Shown here piece by piece: positions 17,020 to 25,806 of a stretch of 64,000 nucleotides of DNA; positions within the stretch are counted from its first letter, which is position 1; every line of letters starts with the position of its first letter. The translations under genes were made by a program, and so were the position numbers. The notes beneath the pieces are model-generated. The model saw only the letters and a list, made by a program, of their open reading frames with translations. It searched no databases and had not been told where the DNA came from. Source of the stretch: Nitrobacter sp. Nb-311A (GTDB taxonomy: Bacteria > Pseudomonadota > Alphaproteobacteria > Rhizobiales > Xanthobacteraceae). The stretch covers positions 62,001 through 126,000 of the forward strand of contig NZ_AAMY01000004.1 in NCBI RefSeq assembly GCF_000152905.1, in the 5' to 3' direction.

Positions 17020-18600
17020 TTGACCCCGCTCGCAGCATCATTCGTAAAATCGGCAACGCAATTCAGAGACAAGGCCGCTCTTTGGGTTGATGGCGAGAAT
17101 TACACCTATGGCGATCTCCATGAGTTTGCGTTGCGTCTCGCCGGCGGATTTCCGCTATCGTCTAAAAGCGGCTTCGATACGTGCGCTATCTTCGCCCACC
17201 GAAGCCTTGTCGCCTACGCTGCCATCGCCGCGTGTCATCTGGCCCGATATGCCTATGTCGCGCTGACACCCGCGCAGCCGATTGGCCGTTCACAATCGAT
17301 TATTACCCAGTCCCAGCCAGCGGTCATCGTCGTCGACGCAAAGTGTTTGAAAAGTTTGCCGCTGCTTTTGCAGAAGGTAAGGGGTCCGACTGTGATCCTG
17401 CTCCCTGATCAGGATGCGATCCCGGACTGGGCGGCTGACTTTCCGCAGCATCAGTTTCTGAACAAGAGCCTTTTGACATCGCCGGGTGAACCGCAGCAGG
17501 GCAGCGGCCACGACCTAGCGTACGTCATGTACACCTCAGGCTCGACCGGCGAACCGAAGGGGGTCATGGTCTCCCATGGTAATGTCGCAACGTATGTACG
17601 GAACGTCGTGGACCATTTCTCCTACAGCGAAGCCGATCGCTTCGTTCATTTACCTGAATTGAATTTTGATCTTTCGGTGCATGACTTGTTTTCAGCATGG
17701 TCGGTTGGCGGAACTTTGTATTGTGTCCCGCAAGAGGAGGTGTTGATACCGGACGGGTTTGTGAAACGTCATCGATTGACCGCCTGGACTTCCGTTCCAT
17801 CCGCCGTGTTGATTCTCAAGAAGTTCAACAAGCTGCGAACCGACGCCTTCGAAAGTATTCGGGCCAGTATGTTCTGTGGCGAGCCGTTTCCAGGTGCGTT
17901 GGCGGCGGAATGGATGGTGGCGGCTCCGAACTCGCGCGTTGACAATTTCTATGGACCAACGGAGGCAACCGTTGCCGTGACGGCCTATCCTTGCAGCCGT
18001 GGCACGGACTTTTCCGTTTTGCCGCTTGGAGAGCCTTTTGCGGGGCAGGAAGCGGTAGTCTGTGATGCCGATCTAAGACCCGTAAGTGACGGCGAGACGG
18101 GAGAACTGTTATTAGGCGGCACTCAGGTATCGGCCGGATACTGGAACCGGCCCGATCTGACCGACGCTCAATTTATCGAGAGACATTTTCCCGGCCTGTC
18201 AAGCGGCCGCTGGTATCGTACAGGAGACCTTGCGTGCAATCAGGCGGGGATCGGCCTGATATACAAGGGACGCGCGACCCGGCAGATAAAAATTCACGGC
18301 TATCGCGTCGAACTGGGAGAGATAGAAGCAACTTTGAGGAAGTTCAGCGATAAGGAGTTTGTGGCCGTCATTTCGATTCATGGCAGCGGCGGGGAAGTTC
18401 TTTACTTATCCGCCTTCATTGAAGGGCTGTCGTCGGATGCGGAAAAATTTATGAGGGCCGAAAGTGCTAAGGTGCTGCCAAACTATATGATGCCTCGTTA
18501 CATTTTTAGCATCGACGCGATGCCCCTCAACTCAAATGGTAAAATCGATTATGCCGAGCTTGGAAGAATCAATGAAAGACGCATCAAAGTCGGAAGTTGA
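17020..18600 (+). CDS. Stand-alone amino-acid adenylation enzyme (NRPS A-domain/DltA-like)
   Basis: 526-aa AMP-forming ligase. Core motifs are in order: MYTSGSTGEPKGVMVSH (A3), LNFDLSVHDLFSAWSVGGTL (A4, whose Asp normally binds the alpha-amino group), NFYGPTEATVAVTAYP (A5), GELLLGGTQVSAGYWNRPDL (A6), RWYRTGDLA (A7), GRATRQIKIHGYRVELGEIE (A8) and LNSNGKIDY with the A10 Lys. It should activate an amino acid and load it on the carrier protein encoded next. TTG at 17020 is the only in-frame start before the domain and has a weak ribosome site. Substrate not predicted. Confidence 0.88.
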   Translation: MTPLAASFVKSATQFRDKAALWVDGENYTYGDLHEFALRLAGGFPLSSKSGFDTCAIFAHRSLVAYAAIAACHLARYAYVALTPAQPIGRSQSIITQSQPAVIVVDAKCLKSLPLLLQKVRGPTVILLPDQDAIPDWAADFPQHQFLNKSLLTSPGEPQQGSGHDLAYVMYTSGSTGEPKGVMVSHGNVATYVRNVVDHFSYSEADRFVHLPELNFDLSVHDLFSAWSVGGTLYCVPQEEVLIPDGFVKRHRLTAWTSVPSAVLILKKFNKLRTDAFESIRASMFCGEPFPGALAAEWMVAAPNSRVDNFYGPTEATVAVTAYPCSRGTDFSVLPLGEPFAGQEAVVCDADLRPVSDGETGELLLGGTQVSAGYWNRPDLTDAQFIERHFPGLSSGRWYRTGDLACNQAGIGLIYKGRATRQIKIHGYRVELGEIEATLRKFSDKEFVAVISIHGSGGEVLYLSAFIEGLSSDAEKFMRAESAKVLPNYMMPRYIFSIDAMPLNSNGKIDYAELGRINERRIKVGS

Positions 18601-18823
18601 GCTGGCTTCATTGATTCTCGGTTACCTTTGCGAAGCGGCTCCCGATCAGGCGGCCAGCCTGACGGTCGACGCGAAAATTCTGGATGTGATCGACTCGTTC
18701 TCGTTCGTCGAAATGTTTGGATTCATCGAGGCGGAAAGGGGAGCTGCGATCGATCTTTCGAAAGCCGGCCCGCAGGACCTCGAAACCGTGCAAAGTTTCG
18801 CCCGGTTTTTGAGCCGAATATAG
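18572..18823 (+). CDS. Acyl/peptidyl carrier protein (DltC-like)
   Basis: 83-aa carrier protein. The phosphopantetheine-attachment region is ILDVIDSFSFVEMFGFIE, with Ser in DSF replacing the usual DSL, followed by the acidic helix. ATG 18572 follows GGAAGA at 8 nt and lies 29 nt inside the end of the adenylation gene, so the two are translationally coupled and almost certainly partners. It would carry the activated amino acid as a thioester for transfer by a downstream enzyme. Confidence 0.78.
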   Translation: MKDASKSEVELASLILGYLCEAAPDQAASLTVDAKILDVIDSFSFVEMFGFIEAERGAAIDLSKAGPQDLETVQSFARFLSRI

Positions 18824-19729
18824 ATGCCAGCGTTTGTGATCACGGGTGACGGCCATCCCGCTTATACAGTGTTGAAAGCGGTCCATGAGACGCAAGGCGC
18901 CTCGATATCCGCCTTTATTCCGGGGTCGTCGTCTGCGGTCAAGGCGACGGCCTACGCAGAGAACAACGCCATACCGATTTTGCCGCGCGCGATGCTGATG
19001 GGCAGGGAGCCGTTTTCGAAAAGCTTTCGAGCGGAGTGGCTGGTCAATATCAACGGCACCACGATTATCGATCCTGGCGTTATCCGTATGTTCGCCGGAC
19101 GAGCGTTGAACATGCACCCCGGTCTGCTTCCGAAATACGCGGGACTGCATTGTCATCAGTGGGCTATTCGAAATGGAGAATCGGTTCAGGGTTTGACAGT
19201 GCATGTCATGGACGCGGGGATAGATACTGGTCCCATTATGGCGCAGCAAACCATTCCCATATACGATTCCGATACCGGTCTGTCGTTGTTCATGCGCGCG
19301 ATGGAAATGGGAGCTCACCTGCTGATCGGTGTGCTCACGAGGATCATCGCGAACGATATTCCGCCAGCGGTGCCTCAGAACCTGTCGCAGCGAACCTTGT
19401 ATCGCCACAAGGACGCGCTTGACGGCGAGGTCGATTGGAACTGGAGCGCGCGCCGTATTCGCGATTTCGTGCGCGCCGCAAACTATGATCCGCTCGTTTG
19501 TCCGACTTATGTACCGACCGCGCTCGTCTCCGGCGTTCCGGTTGTCCTGCGCGTGTGTGACGTGGCGCGGCCGGGAGAGCATATTGAGCCGGGAGTTCTG
19601 AGAGAGGTCGACGGAAGCCCGGTCATCGGATGCGGAAACGGCGAGGTCGTCGTTATCAAGCGGGCGTTACGGCAAGGGCGCATCATGACCGGCAGCGATT
19701 GGCAACAGCTGGTCGGTTCGGAAAGATGA
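18824..19729 (+). CDS. Formyltransferase of the Fmt/sugar N-formyltransferase type
   Basis: 301-aa enzyme using N10-formyl-tetrahydrofolate. The catalytic Asn-His-Asp set is visible: LNMHPGLLPKYAG (Asn and His) and VHVMDAGIDTGPI (Asp). Shorter front than true methionyl-tRNA formyltransferase, with a C-terminal domain of Fmt_C type. Its ATG directly follows the carrier-protein stop, and its own TGA overlaps the next ATG. Likely substrates are the carrier-bound amino acid or an amino sugar such as GDP-perosamine (as with Brucella WbkC), given gmd and a perosamine-synthase-like gene nearby. Confidence 0.8.
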   Translation: MPAFVITGDGHPAYTVLKAVHETQGASISAFIPGSSSAVKATAYAENNAIPILPRAMLMGREPFSKSFRAEWLVNINGTTIIDPGVIRMFAGRALNMHPGLLPKYAGLHCHQWAIRNGESVQGLTVHVMDAGIDTGPIMAQQTIPIYDSDTGLSLFMRAMEMGAHLLIGVLTRIIANDIPPAVPQNLSQRTLYRHKDALDGEVDWNWSARRIRDFVRAANYDPLVCPTYVPTALVSGVPVVLRVCDVARPGEHIEPGVLREVDGSPVIGCGNGEVVVIKRALRQGRIMTGSDWQQLVGSER

Positions 19730-20328
19730 TAACCCGTCCTGTTCAACAAGCCGATGCAGAAAGTATTGCCCGCGTGCATGAGCATGCGTTGCCCTGGTCC
19801 ATCAACGGTCGCTTGGGCTATTCACATCTGAAGGGCATGTACGAGCGGCTACTCAGCGGGCCGGATTGCGTCGGCTATGTTTCAGTTCACAAAGACGAAA
19901 TCATCGCATTCCAGATCAGCACGACGAACTGGGAGGCAGCGCGCAAGCGCCTCGCCGAAATCGATTGGCGAAGCAAGGCGAGGGTTGTCGGAACTTGTTT
20001 GTTGCATCCATACGATCTGATTGCGCTGTTTGAGGCTGTTTTTTTGATTCCCTGGGCATTCAAGCGAACAAAAGTCAAAGCTGAAATCATGGCCTGGGCC
20101 GCGGAGCCTGCCAATCCAATTGCTGTCATGGGAGCGTATCAGTGTCTGCTTTCTTCAATCGCCGAACTGGCACGCCGAGGCGAAACAAGATGCCTTGGAC
20201 AAATGCAAAAGCCAAACGAACGTCCTACGAAAGCTCTCAGCAAGCTGTCACCGGTCATTTTTTCGAAGTATATTCGAAATGACGTTTTGATTTTTAATTG
20301 CGCCGAGATCGCAAAGAAGGTGGTTTGA
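19726..20328 (+). CDS. GNAT-like acyltransferase (200 aa)
   Basis: Starts at ATG 19726, overlapping the formyltransferase stop (ATGA). The N-terminus [20 protein letters not shown] and [20 protein letters not shown] has the opening beta-alpha layout of the GNAT fold; the C-terminal half ([20 protein letters not shown]) is helical. No strong acetyl-CoA loop is apparent, which would fit a donor other than acetyl-CoA, for example the aminoacyl-carrier protein. Family assignment is tentative and function inferred from context. Confidence 0.55.
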   Translation: MITRPVQQADAESIARVHEHALPWSINGRLGYSHLKGMYERLLSGPDCVGYVSVHKDEIIAFQISTTNWEAARKRLAEIDWRSKARVVGTCLLHPYDLIALFEAVFLIPWAFKRTKVKAEIMAWAAEPANPIAVMGAYQCLLSSIAELARRGETRCLGQMQKPNERPTKALSKLSPVIFSKYIRNDVLIFNCAEIAKKVV

Positions 20329-20371
20329 CACGCTTCTTTTTTTTCATGTCGATCCTGGCTCGGGAGGCAAT

Positions 20372-21481
20372 ATGGTTGACGGGAACGGGCAGCGCCGGGT
20401 CGCCCTGATTACGGGCGTAACGGGGCAGGACGGCGCTTATCTGGCCGAATTTCTGCTCGGAAAAGGCTATCTCGTTCATGGCGTCAAGCGGCGGTCGTCC
20501 TCCTTTAATACAGCACGCATCGACCACCTCTATTCGGACCCGCTGGCCGGGGAGGTGCCGTTTCTGCTGCACTACGGGGATATGACGGATTCCACCAATC
20601 TGATCCGTCTCGTGCAGCAGATTCAGCCAACCGAGATTTACAACCTCGCGGCGCAGAGCCATGTCGGCGTCAGCTTCGAAAGCCCGGAATACACGGCAAA
20701 TGCGGATGCCGTCGGCGTGCTACGAACGCTGGAGGCAATCCGGATACTAGGTATGTCGGATAAGGTCCGCTTCTATCAGGCCTCGACGTCCGAACTGTTC
20801 GGCCTTGCGCAGGAGATTCCGCAATCGGAAACCACGCCGTTCTATCCGCGCTCGCCATACGGTGTTGCAAAGCTGTACGGCTACTGGATTACGGTCAACT
20901 ATCGTGAGGCCTACGGAATGTTCGCCGCTAACGGGATTCTATTCAATCACGAAAGCCCGATCCGCGGCGAAACGTTCGTCACGCGCAAGATCACGCGCGC
21001 CGTCGCGCGGATCGAGATCGGTCTGCAGGAAACTCTGTTTCTTGGCAATCTTGAAGCCAAGCGCGACTGGGGGCATGCCAAGGATTTCGTCGAGGGCATG
21101 TGGAAAATCCTTCAGGCGGATAAGCCGGACGATTATGTGCTCGCGACCGGGGAGTGTCGCTCGGTGCGAGAATTCGTGGAGATTGCCTTTGCCGAGATCG
21201 GCCGCCGTATTGAGTGGCAAGGCAGGGGCGTTGACGAAACCGGGGTCGACGCAAGGACCGGCGCCGTCCTGGTTCGGATCGATCCCGTCTACTTTCGTCC
21301 CACCGAGGTCGACTTGCTCGTCGGCGATGCTTCAAAAGCTCGCGCCGAACTGGGATGGCAGCCGAAAACGTCTTTCTCGCAGATGGTGAAGGAAATGGTT
21401 GCGAGCGATCTGCAAGCGGCCAGACTGGAACGCGCAACTCATCAGCATTCGCTCGAGCAGCATCCAGTGCCTGCGCGGTGA
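20372..21481 (+). CDS. gmd: GDP-mannose 4,6-dehydratase
   Basis: 369-aa SDR enzyme converting GDP-mannose to GDP-4-keto-6-deoxymannose. Motifs: [14 protein letters not shown] (NADP site), [37 protein letters not shown] and [10 protein letters not shown] (catalytic Tyr/Lys), plus [19 protein letters not shown], all diagnostic of Gmd. The ribosome site GGGAGG lies 5 nt before the ATG. The product feeds GDP-perosamine, rhamnose or fucose branches; the perosamine-synthase-like aminotransferase encoded at 22329-23450 is the obvious next enzyme. Confidence 0.95.
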   Translation: MVDGNGQRRVALITGVTGQDGAYLAEFLLGKGYLVHGVKRRSSSFNTARIDHLYSDPLAGEVPFLLHYGDMTDSTNLIRLVQQIQPTEIYNLAAQSHVGVSFESPEYTANADAVGVLRTLEAIRILGMSDKVRFYQASTSELFGLAQEIPQSETTPFYPRSPYGVAKLYGYWITVNYREAYGMFAANGILFNHESPIRGETFVTRKITRAVARIEIGLQETLFLGNLEAKRDWGHAKDFVEGMWKILQADKPDDYVLATGECRSVREFVEIAFAEIGRRIEWQGRGVDETGVDARTGAVLVRIDPVYFRPTEVDLLVGDASKARAELGWQPKTSFSQMVKEMVASDLQAARLERATHQHSLEQHPVPAR

Positions 21482-21527
21482 GAGGCGGCGGCAGCTTCAG
21501 TTCGCCGGCAAACGGAGGCGTTCGGAG

Positions 21528-22325
21528 TCAGACTTTGCGCAGGGCATAGAAGACCAGCGAACTTCCGGCTTCTCGCTTTAGCCTGCCGTGAATTGCCGCT
21601 ATTAACCAGTATACCAGGGCCGCATAATACTGGCGCAGCTCCGGGAACAGGAACCAGCGCCCGAACAGCCGCTTGGCTGCCATTGACGGAAGGGCGCAAG
21701 GCATCAGAAGATCATAAAATGACGAGAAGTTCGGCGATGCATAGAGTCGTTCCTCGGCCACCTCGAATCCTGCAGCGGTGAACAGCTCCCGCCATCCGGC
21801 GCGTGAATGCACGTTGTAGTGCTGCCAGAAACGATTGTGGAATTTGCCGTATCGCGCTTCCAGCCCGGTCGCACCGAAAAGGTTGAACAGCCGCGCGGGC
21901 AGCGAATTGTGCTCCAGACGGTCTGTCGGAATAGTAAGAAAAAGCTGTCCGTTCGGGGCCAGAAGGCGATGCACTTCTTTCAGCACCGGCATCAGAGCGG
22001 GAATGTGTTCGATGACGCTGTTCGATAGGATGGTGTTGTAGGCTTGATCGGGTTTCGGAATCCTGTCTCCCGCGCACACCATTAGTTCGTGGTAGGAATC
22101 CTGTTGCTTGGCGCGCTCGACTTCCGCCGGATCGAGGTCGATGCCCGTATCCAGCTTTTCGTCGAACAGGATCGCTGCGAAAATTCCATCGCCGCATCCG
22201 ATATCAAGGATCGGCCGGACCCATTCGCGTTCCTTGAGAATCTCGCATTCGACGGCGCGCTCAAATGCGAGCGCGGCGGGAGCCAGATCGAGATAGCGGC
22301 GAAAAAAATTGTTTCTGAAGATCAC
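21528..22325 (-). CDS. Class I SAM-dependent methyltransferase
   Basis: 265-aa methyltransferase. The SAM-binding motif is ILDIGCGDGIFAAILFDE; then YNTILSNSVIEHIPAL (post-I) and a helical C-terminus with one hydrophobic stretch. It probably O- or N-methylates a sugar of the polymer. GTG start at 22325, 3 nt after the stop of the aminotransferase gene; last gene of a four-gene minus-strand operon. Confidence 0.82.
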   Translation of the reverse strand: MIFRNNFFRRYLDLAPAALAFERAVECEILKEREWVRPILDIGCGDGIFAAILFDEKLDTGIDLDPAEVERAKQQDSYHELMVCAGDRIPKPDQAYNTILSNSVIEHIPALMPVLKEVHRLLAPNGQLFLTIPTDRLEHNSLPARLFNLFGATGLEARYGKFHNRFWQHYNVHSRAGWRELFTAAGFEVAEERLYASPNFSSFYDLLMPCALPSMAAKRLFGRWFLFPELRQYYAALVYWLIAAIHGRLKREAGSSLVFYALRKV

Positions 22326-22328
22326 TGC

Positions 22329-23450
22329 TCAACCCGCGTTGCGGATGTGGTGACAAAAACGGTCGCAAATATATCCGATCTGCTCACCGGTGAGATCAAG
22401 AAAGGTAGGTAGCGAGATAACGCCGGCGCTTGCGACCAGCGCATGGGGTAGCTCAGGTGCGTCGTAAGGCGGCATCAGGCTGAGCGCGTAAAAACCTGGA
22501 CGCGTTTCGATGCCGTCCTCGAGCATCGCGGCCATGATCCTGTCCCGTCTGGATCGCTGCCGTGAGGGATCGGTGTCCTCGATCAGTACGGCGATGACCC
22601 AAAGCACCGGATCAACACGATCCGCAAAATGCTGCAATCGAACCCCGGAACAGGATTGCAGGGCGTCGCGGTACAGCGCATGGATGCGGCGGCGATCCGT
22701 CAGGATGTCGTCAAGGCGCGCGAGTTGCGCGCAGCCAATGGCGGCCTGCAGATTGGTCAATCTGAAATTGTAGCCGACCACGTCGTGCCAGTACCTCTTG
22801 TCCTGGCGCATCCCGTGGTCTCGTAAGACCCTCATGCGCCGGGCGAGGTCGGGGTCGTTCGTCACGACGAGACCGCCTTCGCCCGTCGTGATCGTTTTGG
22901 TAGCGTGAAGGCTGAACGTGCCGACGCTTCCCATCGTGCCGGCGCATTTGCCGTCGAAACGAGAAAAGGCCGCTTCGGCGGCGTCTTCAAGGATAGCCAG
23001 ATTATGCGCCTTCGCGCATGAGGTGATCGCGTCCATGTCGGCCACGTTGCCGTAGAGATGAACGGGGAGCACGGCCCTGGTGCGAGGCGTCACCAGCCGA
23101 TCAATCTCATCCGGGTCGAGCAGCCAGGAGTGTGCGTCGATATCGGCGTACAGGGGGGTGGCGCCCACTGACAGGATCATGTTGGCGGCGGCCACGAACG
23201 TGAATCCCGGTACGATGACTTCGTCTCCGGGGCCAATTCTCAGACCACGAAGTGCCAGCTCCAAAGCGACCGTTCCGTTTGCTACCGCCACGGCTTCGGC
23301 GACCTGCATGCGCTCGGCCGCCACCCGTTCCAGCCGCTGGACATACGGTCCGCCCGAAATCCATGCCGACCGCAGCGCTTCGATGACCATCGATTCTTCG
23401 TTCCCGAAAAGCTTTGGCCGTGCCCAAGGGATATGGACTGTTTGAGTCAT
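22329..23450 (-). CDS. DegT/DnrJ/EryC1-type sugar aminotransferase, perosamine-synthase-like
   Basis: 373-aa PLP enzyme. Conserved parts: LRSAWISGGPYVQRLE near the N-terminus (as in GDP-perosamine synthase Per/RfbE), VANGTVALELALRGL, PVHLYGNVADMDAI, EDAAEAAF and SLHATKTITTGEGGLV with the PLP Lys. It would transfer an amino group from glutamate to a 4-keto sugar, most simply GDP-4-keto-6-deoxymannose from Gmd. It overlaps the upstream methyltransferase by 4 nt. Other keto-sugar substrates cannot be excluded. Confidence 0.83.
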   Translation of the reverse strand: MTQTVHIPWARPKLFGNEESMVIEALRSAWISGGPYVQRLERVAAERMQVAEAVAVANGTVALELALRGLRIGPGDEVIVPGFTFVAAANMILSVGATPLYADIDAHSWLLDPDEIDRLVTPRTRAVLPVHLYGNVADMDAITSCAKAHNLAILEDAAEAAFSRFDGKCAGTMGSVGTFSLHATKTITTGEGGLVVTNDPDLARRMRVLRDHGMRQDKRYWHDVVGYNFRLTNLQAAIGCAQLARLDDILTDRRRIHALYRDALQSCSGVRLQHFADRVDPVLWVIAVLIEDTDPSRQRSRRDRIMAAMLEDGIETRPGFYALSLMPPYDAPELPHALVASAGVISLPTFLDLTGEQIGYICDRFCHHIRNAG

Positions 23451-24739
23451 GGCGTTCTGGAGCGTATCCCGCTGGGACCCGTGTCGGATGCGTTTCCCAC
23501 CACTTCAAATTCTGGAAGTGGAAAAATCAGGTGGCCGCCGTCGGCGAGAAACGCCGCTTCGCGCGCAACGAACTCTTCCCGGAAGTGCCACGGCAGAACA
23601 AGAAAATAGTCTGCATCCTGGCGCGCTAATTCTTCGGATATGATTGGAATGGCCGTTCCGGGTGTGCGCCGGCCCCATTTTTCCGGATTTCGGTCGGCGC
23701 AGGCCGTCAGCAGATTTCCATCCAGTCCGAAATGCTGCAACAGCACGTTGCCTTTGGTCGATGCGCCATAGACATAGACGCGCTTTCCGCGCCCAACCTC
23801 CTTGGTAATGAAATCCTTCAAGCGGGAGCCTAGCGCCGCAACATTGGCGCGGAATGCCGCAAACGGTTTGTCCGTGGTGATCTCGAGCGCGGTCTCGCGT
23901 GCGCGCAGCGCGTCAATGATGTCCCGGTTTTCGGGATAGGCGGCATCATTGTGACACACCCAAAGCTGGAAGCTACCGCCATTGATATCGTTCAACTTGA
24001 TGTCGAAAACCCTCAGATTTTTGTCCCTGGTAAGCCTTTCGATTTGCGCCAACGCATAATATTCAAGATGTTCGTGGCAGATCGTGTCGAACGAGTTCTT
24101 GTCGAGCATATCGGGAAGATAGCTCTGTTCGAGCACCCAGACGCCGTCGGGAGCGAGCACCGTGGCGATGTCCCCGACAAAACTGCCGGGGTCTTCAAGA
24201 TCATAGAACATCGCGATTGATGTGATGGCGCGAGCTTTGCGGCCGGGGAGCAGATCAGCGAACGATTTGGCGTCAAAGAAGCCGGCATGAATCCTGAACT
24301 CGCCGGGATACTGATTGGCGAACGAGCGGGCGATCGGATCGATTCCGGCGCGCACAAGATCCGGCATCGGATAGCTCTTGAGCAATGTTCCGTCGTTGCA
24401 GCCGATATCGAGCACCACGTCGCCGGAAACGATCGCCGCGCGTGACGCCACGGCATTCGCGATCTGGCCGAGGTGGTTGCGCATCGTCGCATTGGTGCCC
24501 GATCGATAGCCGTAATTGTCTCCGAACATTTCGGATACACGGACTGAATGCCGCAACTGCGTCAGCCCGCATTCGTCACAGCGCACGAGCTGCAGCGGCG
24601 CTTTCGGGGGGGGCGGTTCTTCCGCGGCCGGGAAGCGTCCGGTCAAGGCTTGCAGTCCGAGGTCGATCGCAGCGTGCAGATCCGAACTGCCGCAAATCCG
24701 GCACTTGGTTATTGCGTGAAACAGGTCCGGAGTTACCAT
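23447..24739 (-). CDS. Sugar C-methyltransferase-like protein (Methyltransf_13/14)
   Basis: 430-aa protein of the TylC3/NovU type. An N-terminal zinc site (TKCRICGSSDLHAAIDLGLQ with a second CDECGL) is followed by a SAM domain (VVLDIGCNDGTLLKSYP) and a C-terminal Rossmann-like domain (GRGKRVYVYGASTKGNVLLQ). These enzymes add a methyl to a deoxysugar carbon, so a branched sugar is predicted. It overlaps both neighbours by a few bases, indicating one operon. Confidence 0.82.
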   Translation of the reverse strand: MVTPDLFHAITKCRICGSSDLHAAIDLGLQALTGRFPAAEEPPPPKAPLQLVRCDECGLTQLRHSVRVSEMFGDNYGYRSGTNATMRNHLGQIANAVASRAAIVSGDVVLDIGCNDGTLLKSYPMPDLVRAGIDPIARSFANQYPGEFRIHAGFFDAKSFADLLPGRKARAITSIAMFYDLEDPGSFVGDIATVLAPDGVWVLEQSYLPDMLDKNSFDTICHEHLEYYALAQIERLTRDKNLRVFDIKLNDINGGSFQLWVCHNDAAYPENRDIIDALRARETALEITTDKPFAAFRANVAALGSRLKDFITKEVGRGKRVYVYGASTKGNVLLQHFGLDGNLLTACADRNPEKWGRRTPGTAIPIISEELARQDADYFLVLPWHFREEFVAREAAFLADGGHLIFPLPEFEVVGNASDTGPSGIRSRTP

Positions 24740-25485
24740 CGGTTGGCCGCCCTGAGATAGATCAGCCGCGCAACCTCGCGCGTGTAGCGCATGAATATCG
24801 ATATAAAACGGGTCTTGCTACCCCCCGCTGCTCGCTCGCCATAGAAGACGGGGACTTGCACGTGAGTCATCCGCTCGCGTTGCGACAGCAACAGAAGCCG
24901 GAAAAAGTAGTCGCCGTAGCCCCAGAAGATTTTGTCGAAATCGAGCTTGAATAACGCGGCGCGCTGGATCGCAAACAGACCGCTCAGGTTGTCGTCTATG
25001 CGTGTACCCAGTGAGATGCGCATGAAGATATTGTAGAGGTAGCTCAGAAAGTAGCGCAGCCGGTTCGGCATTCCGCCGCCAAAGATGAACCGCGATCCGA
25101 TCCCCAGATCGACCAGTCTGGCCACTTCGAAAATGAGTACGGCGTCCTTCGGCTGGTGATTGAAATCCGTATCCATGACCAGGATGACCGAGCCTTGCGA
25201 CTTCTCGATCCCCTCGCGGATCGAAAATGCAAGCCCGGGATTGGCGGCACGCTCGATCACGACTACGCCGCTGTCATCGGCGAATGCCGCGCGCGCAGCC
25301 ATTGCGGTGCCGTCAGGACTTCGATCGTCGATCACCAGAATTTCGTATCTGACGCCGACACGTTTGAATTCCCGACGCAGCTCGTGCACCAGCGGAACGA
25401 TATTCTCACGTTCCTGGAATGTCGGCAGTATAACGCTGACATCAGGCTGGCCGGTCGGCTTGTATGGCTCGGTCAATGGCATCAC
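24733..25485 (-). CDS. Family 2 glycosyltransferase (polyprenyl-phosphate type)
   Basis: 250-aa GT-A enzyme. SVILPTFQERENIVPLVHEL, VIDDRSPDGTAMAARAAF and VMDTDFNHQPKDAVL are the usual donor and DxD regions of dolichol-phosphate-mannosyltransferase-like proteins. No membrane helices at the C-terminus, so it is membrane-associated at most. First gene of the minus-strand operon. It could make a polyprenyl-linked sugar for the GT-C-like membrane protein encoded divergently at 25807. Confidence 0.83.
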   Translation of the reverse strand: MMPLTEPYKPTGQPDVSVILPTFQERENIVPLVHELRREFKRVGVRYEILVIDDRSPDGTAMAARAAFADDSGVVVIERAANPGLAFSIREGIEKSQGSVILVMDTDFNHQPKDAVLIFEVARLVDLGIGSRFIFGGGMPNRLRYFLSYLYNIFMRISLGTRIDDNLSGLFAIQRAALFKLDFDKIFWGYGDYFFRLLLLSQRERMTHVQVPVFYGERAAGGSKTRFISIFMRYTREVARLIYLRAANRW

Positions 25486-25806
25486 TTGCGGAAAACGCGC
25501 GATCAGGCGGGATTTATTGCCGGCGTGAATGAGATGTTGACGTCTTTGGGTCTGTGCCGTTCGTCGGTCGGGGTTGATCGATCATTTAAGTGGCCTTGTC
25601 AACGTGAGCTTAATCGCCTTTGGCGCCTGTCAAGCGGCGCAAAATGCTGCTATCCCCGCAATATTGATGCTCGCAGGGCAGGCCCTGACAGTCCGCAGGG
25701 AGGGGCATTGCGGACCCCTGACTTTGATGTCAGAAACCCGAATGTGCTTCGCCATTCGGCGTGCAGTCGCTTATCATGGAATGATAAATCTGTAGCGGGA
25801 CCGCCA
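25486..25806. promoter_or_regulatory. Divergent intergenic region with two hairpins/palindromes
   Basis: Separates the minus-strand glycosyltransferase operon from the plus-strand membrane protein. GTCCGCA/TGCGGAC forms a perfect stem at 25691-25715, and TTATCAT GGA ATGATAA is a perfect palindrome at 25771-25787, 19 nt before the ATG at 25807. Either could be an operator or an RNA hairpin controlling translation. No promoter motif is certain. Confidence 0.45.

Noticed and set aside
18608-19582. 324-codon minus-strand frame
   Set aside because: Antisense shadow of the carrier protein and formyltransferase genes, very Arg/His-rich.
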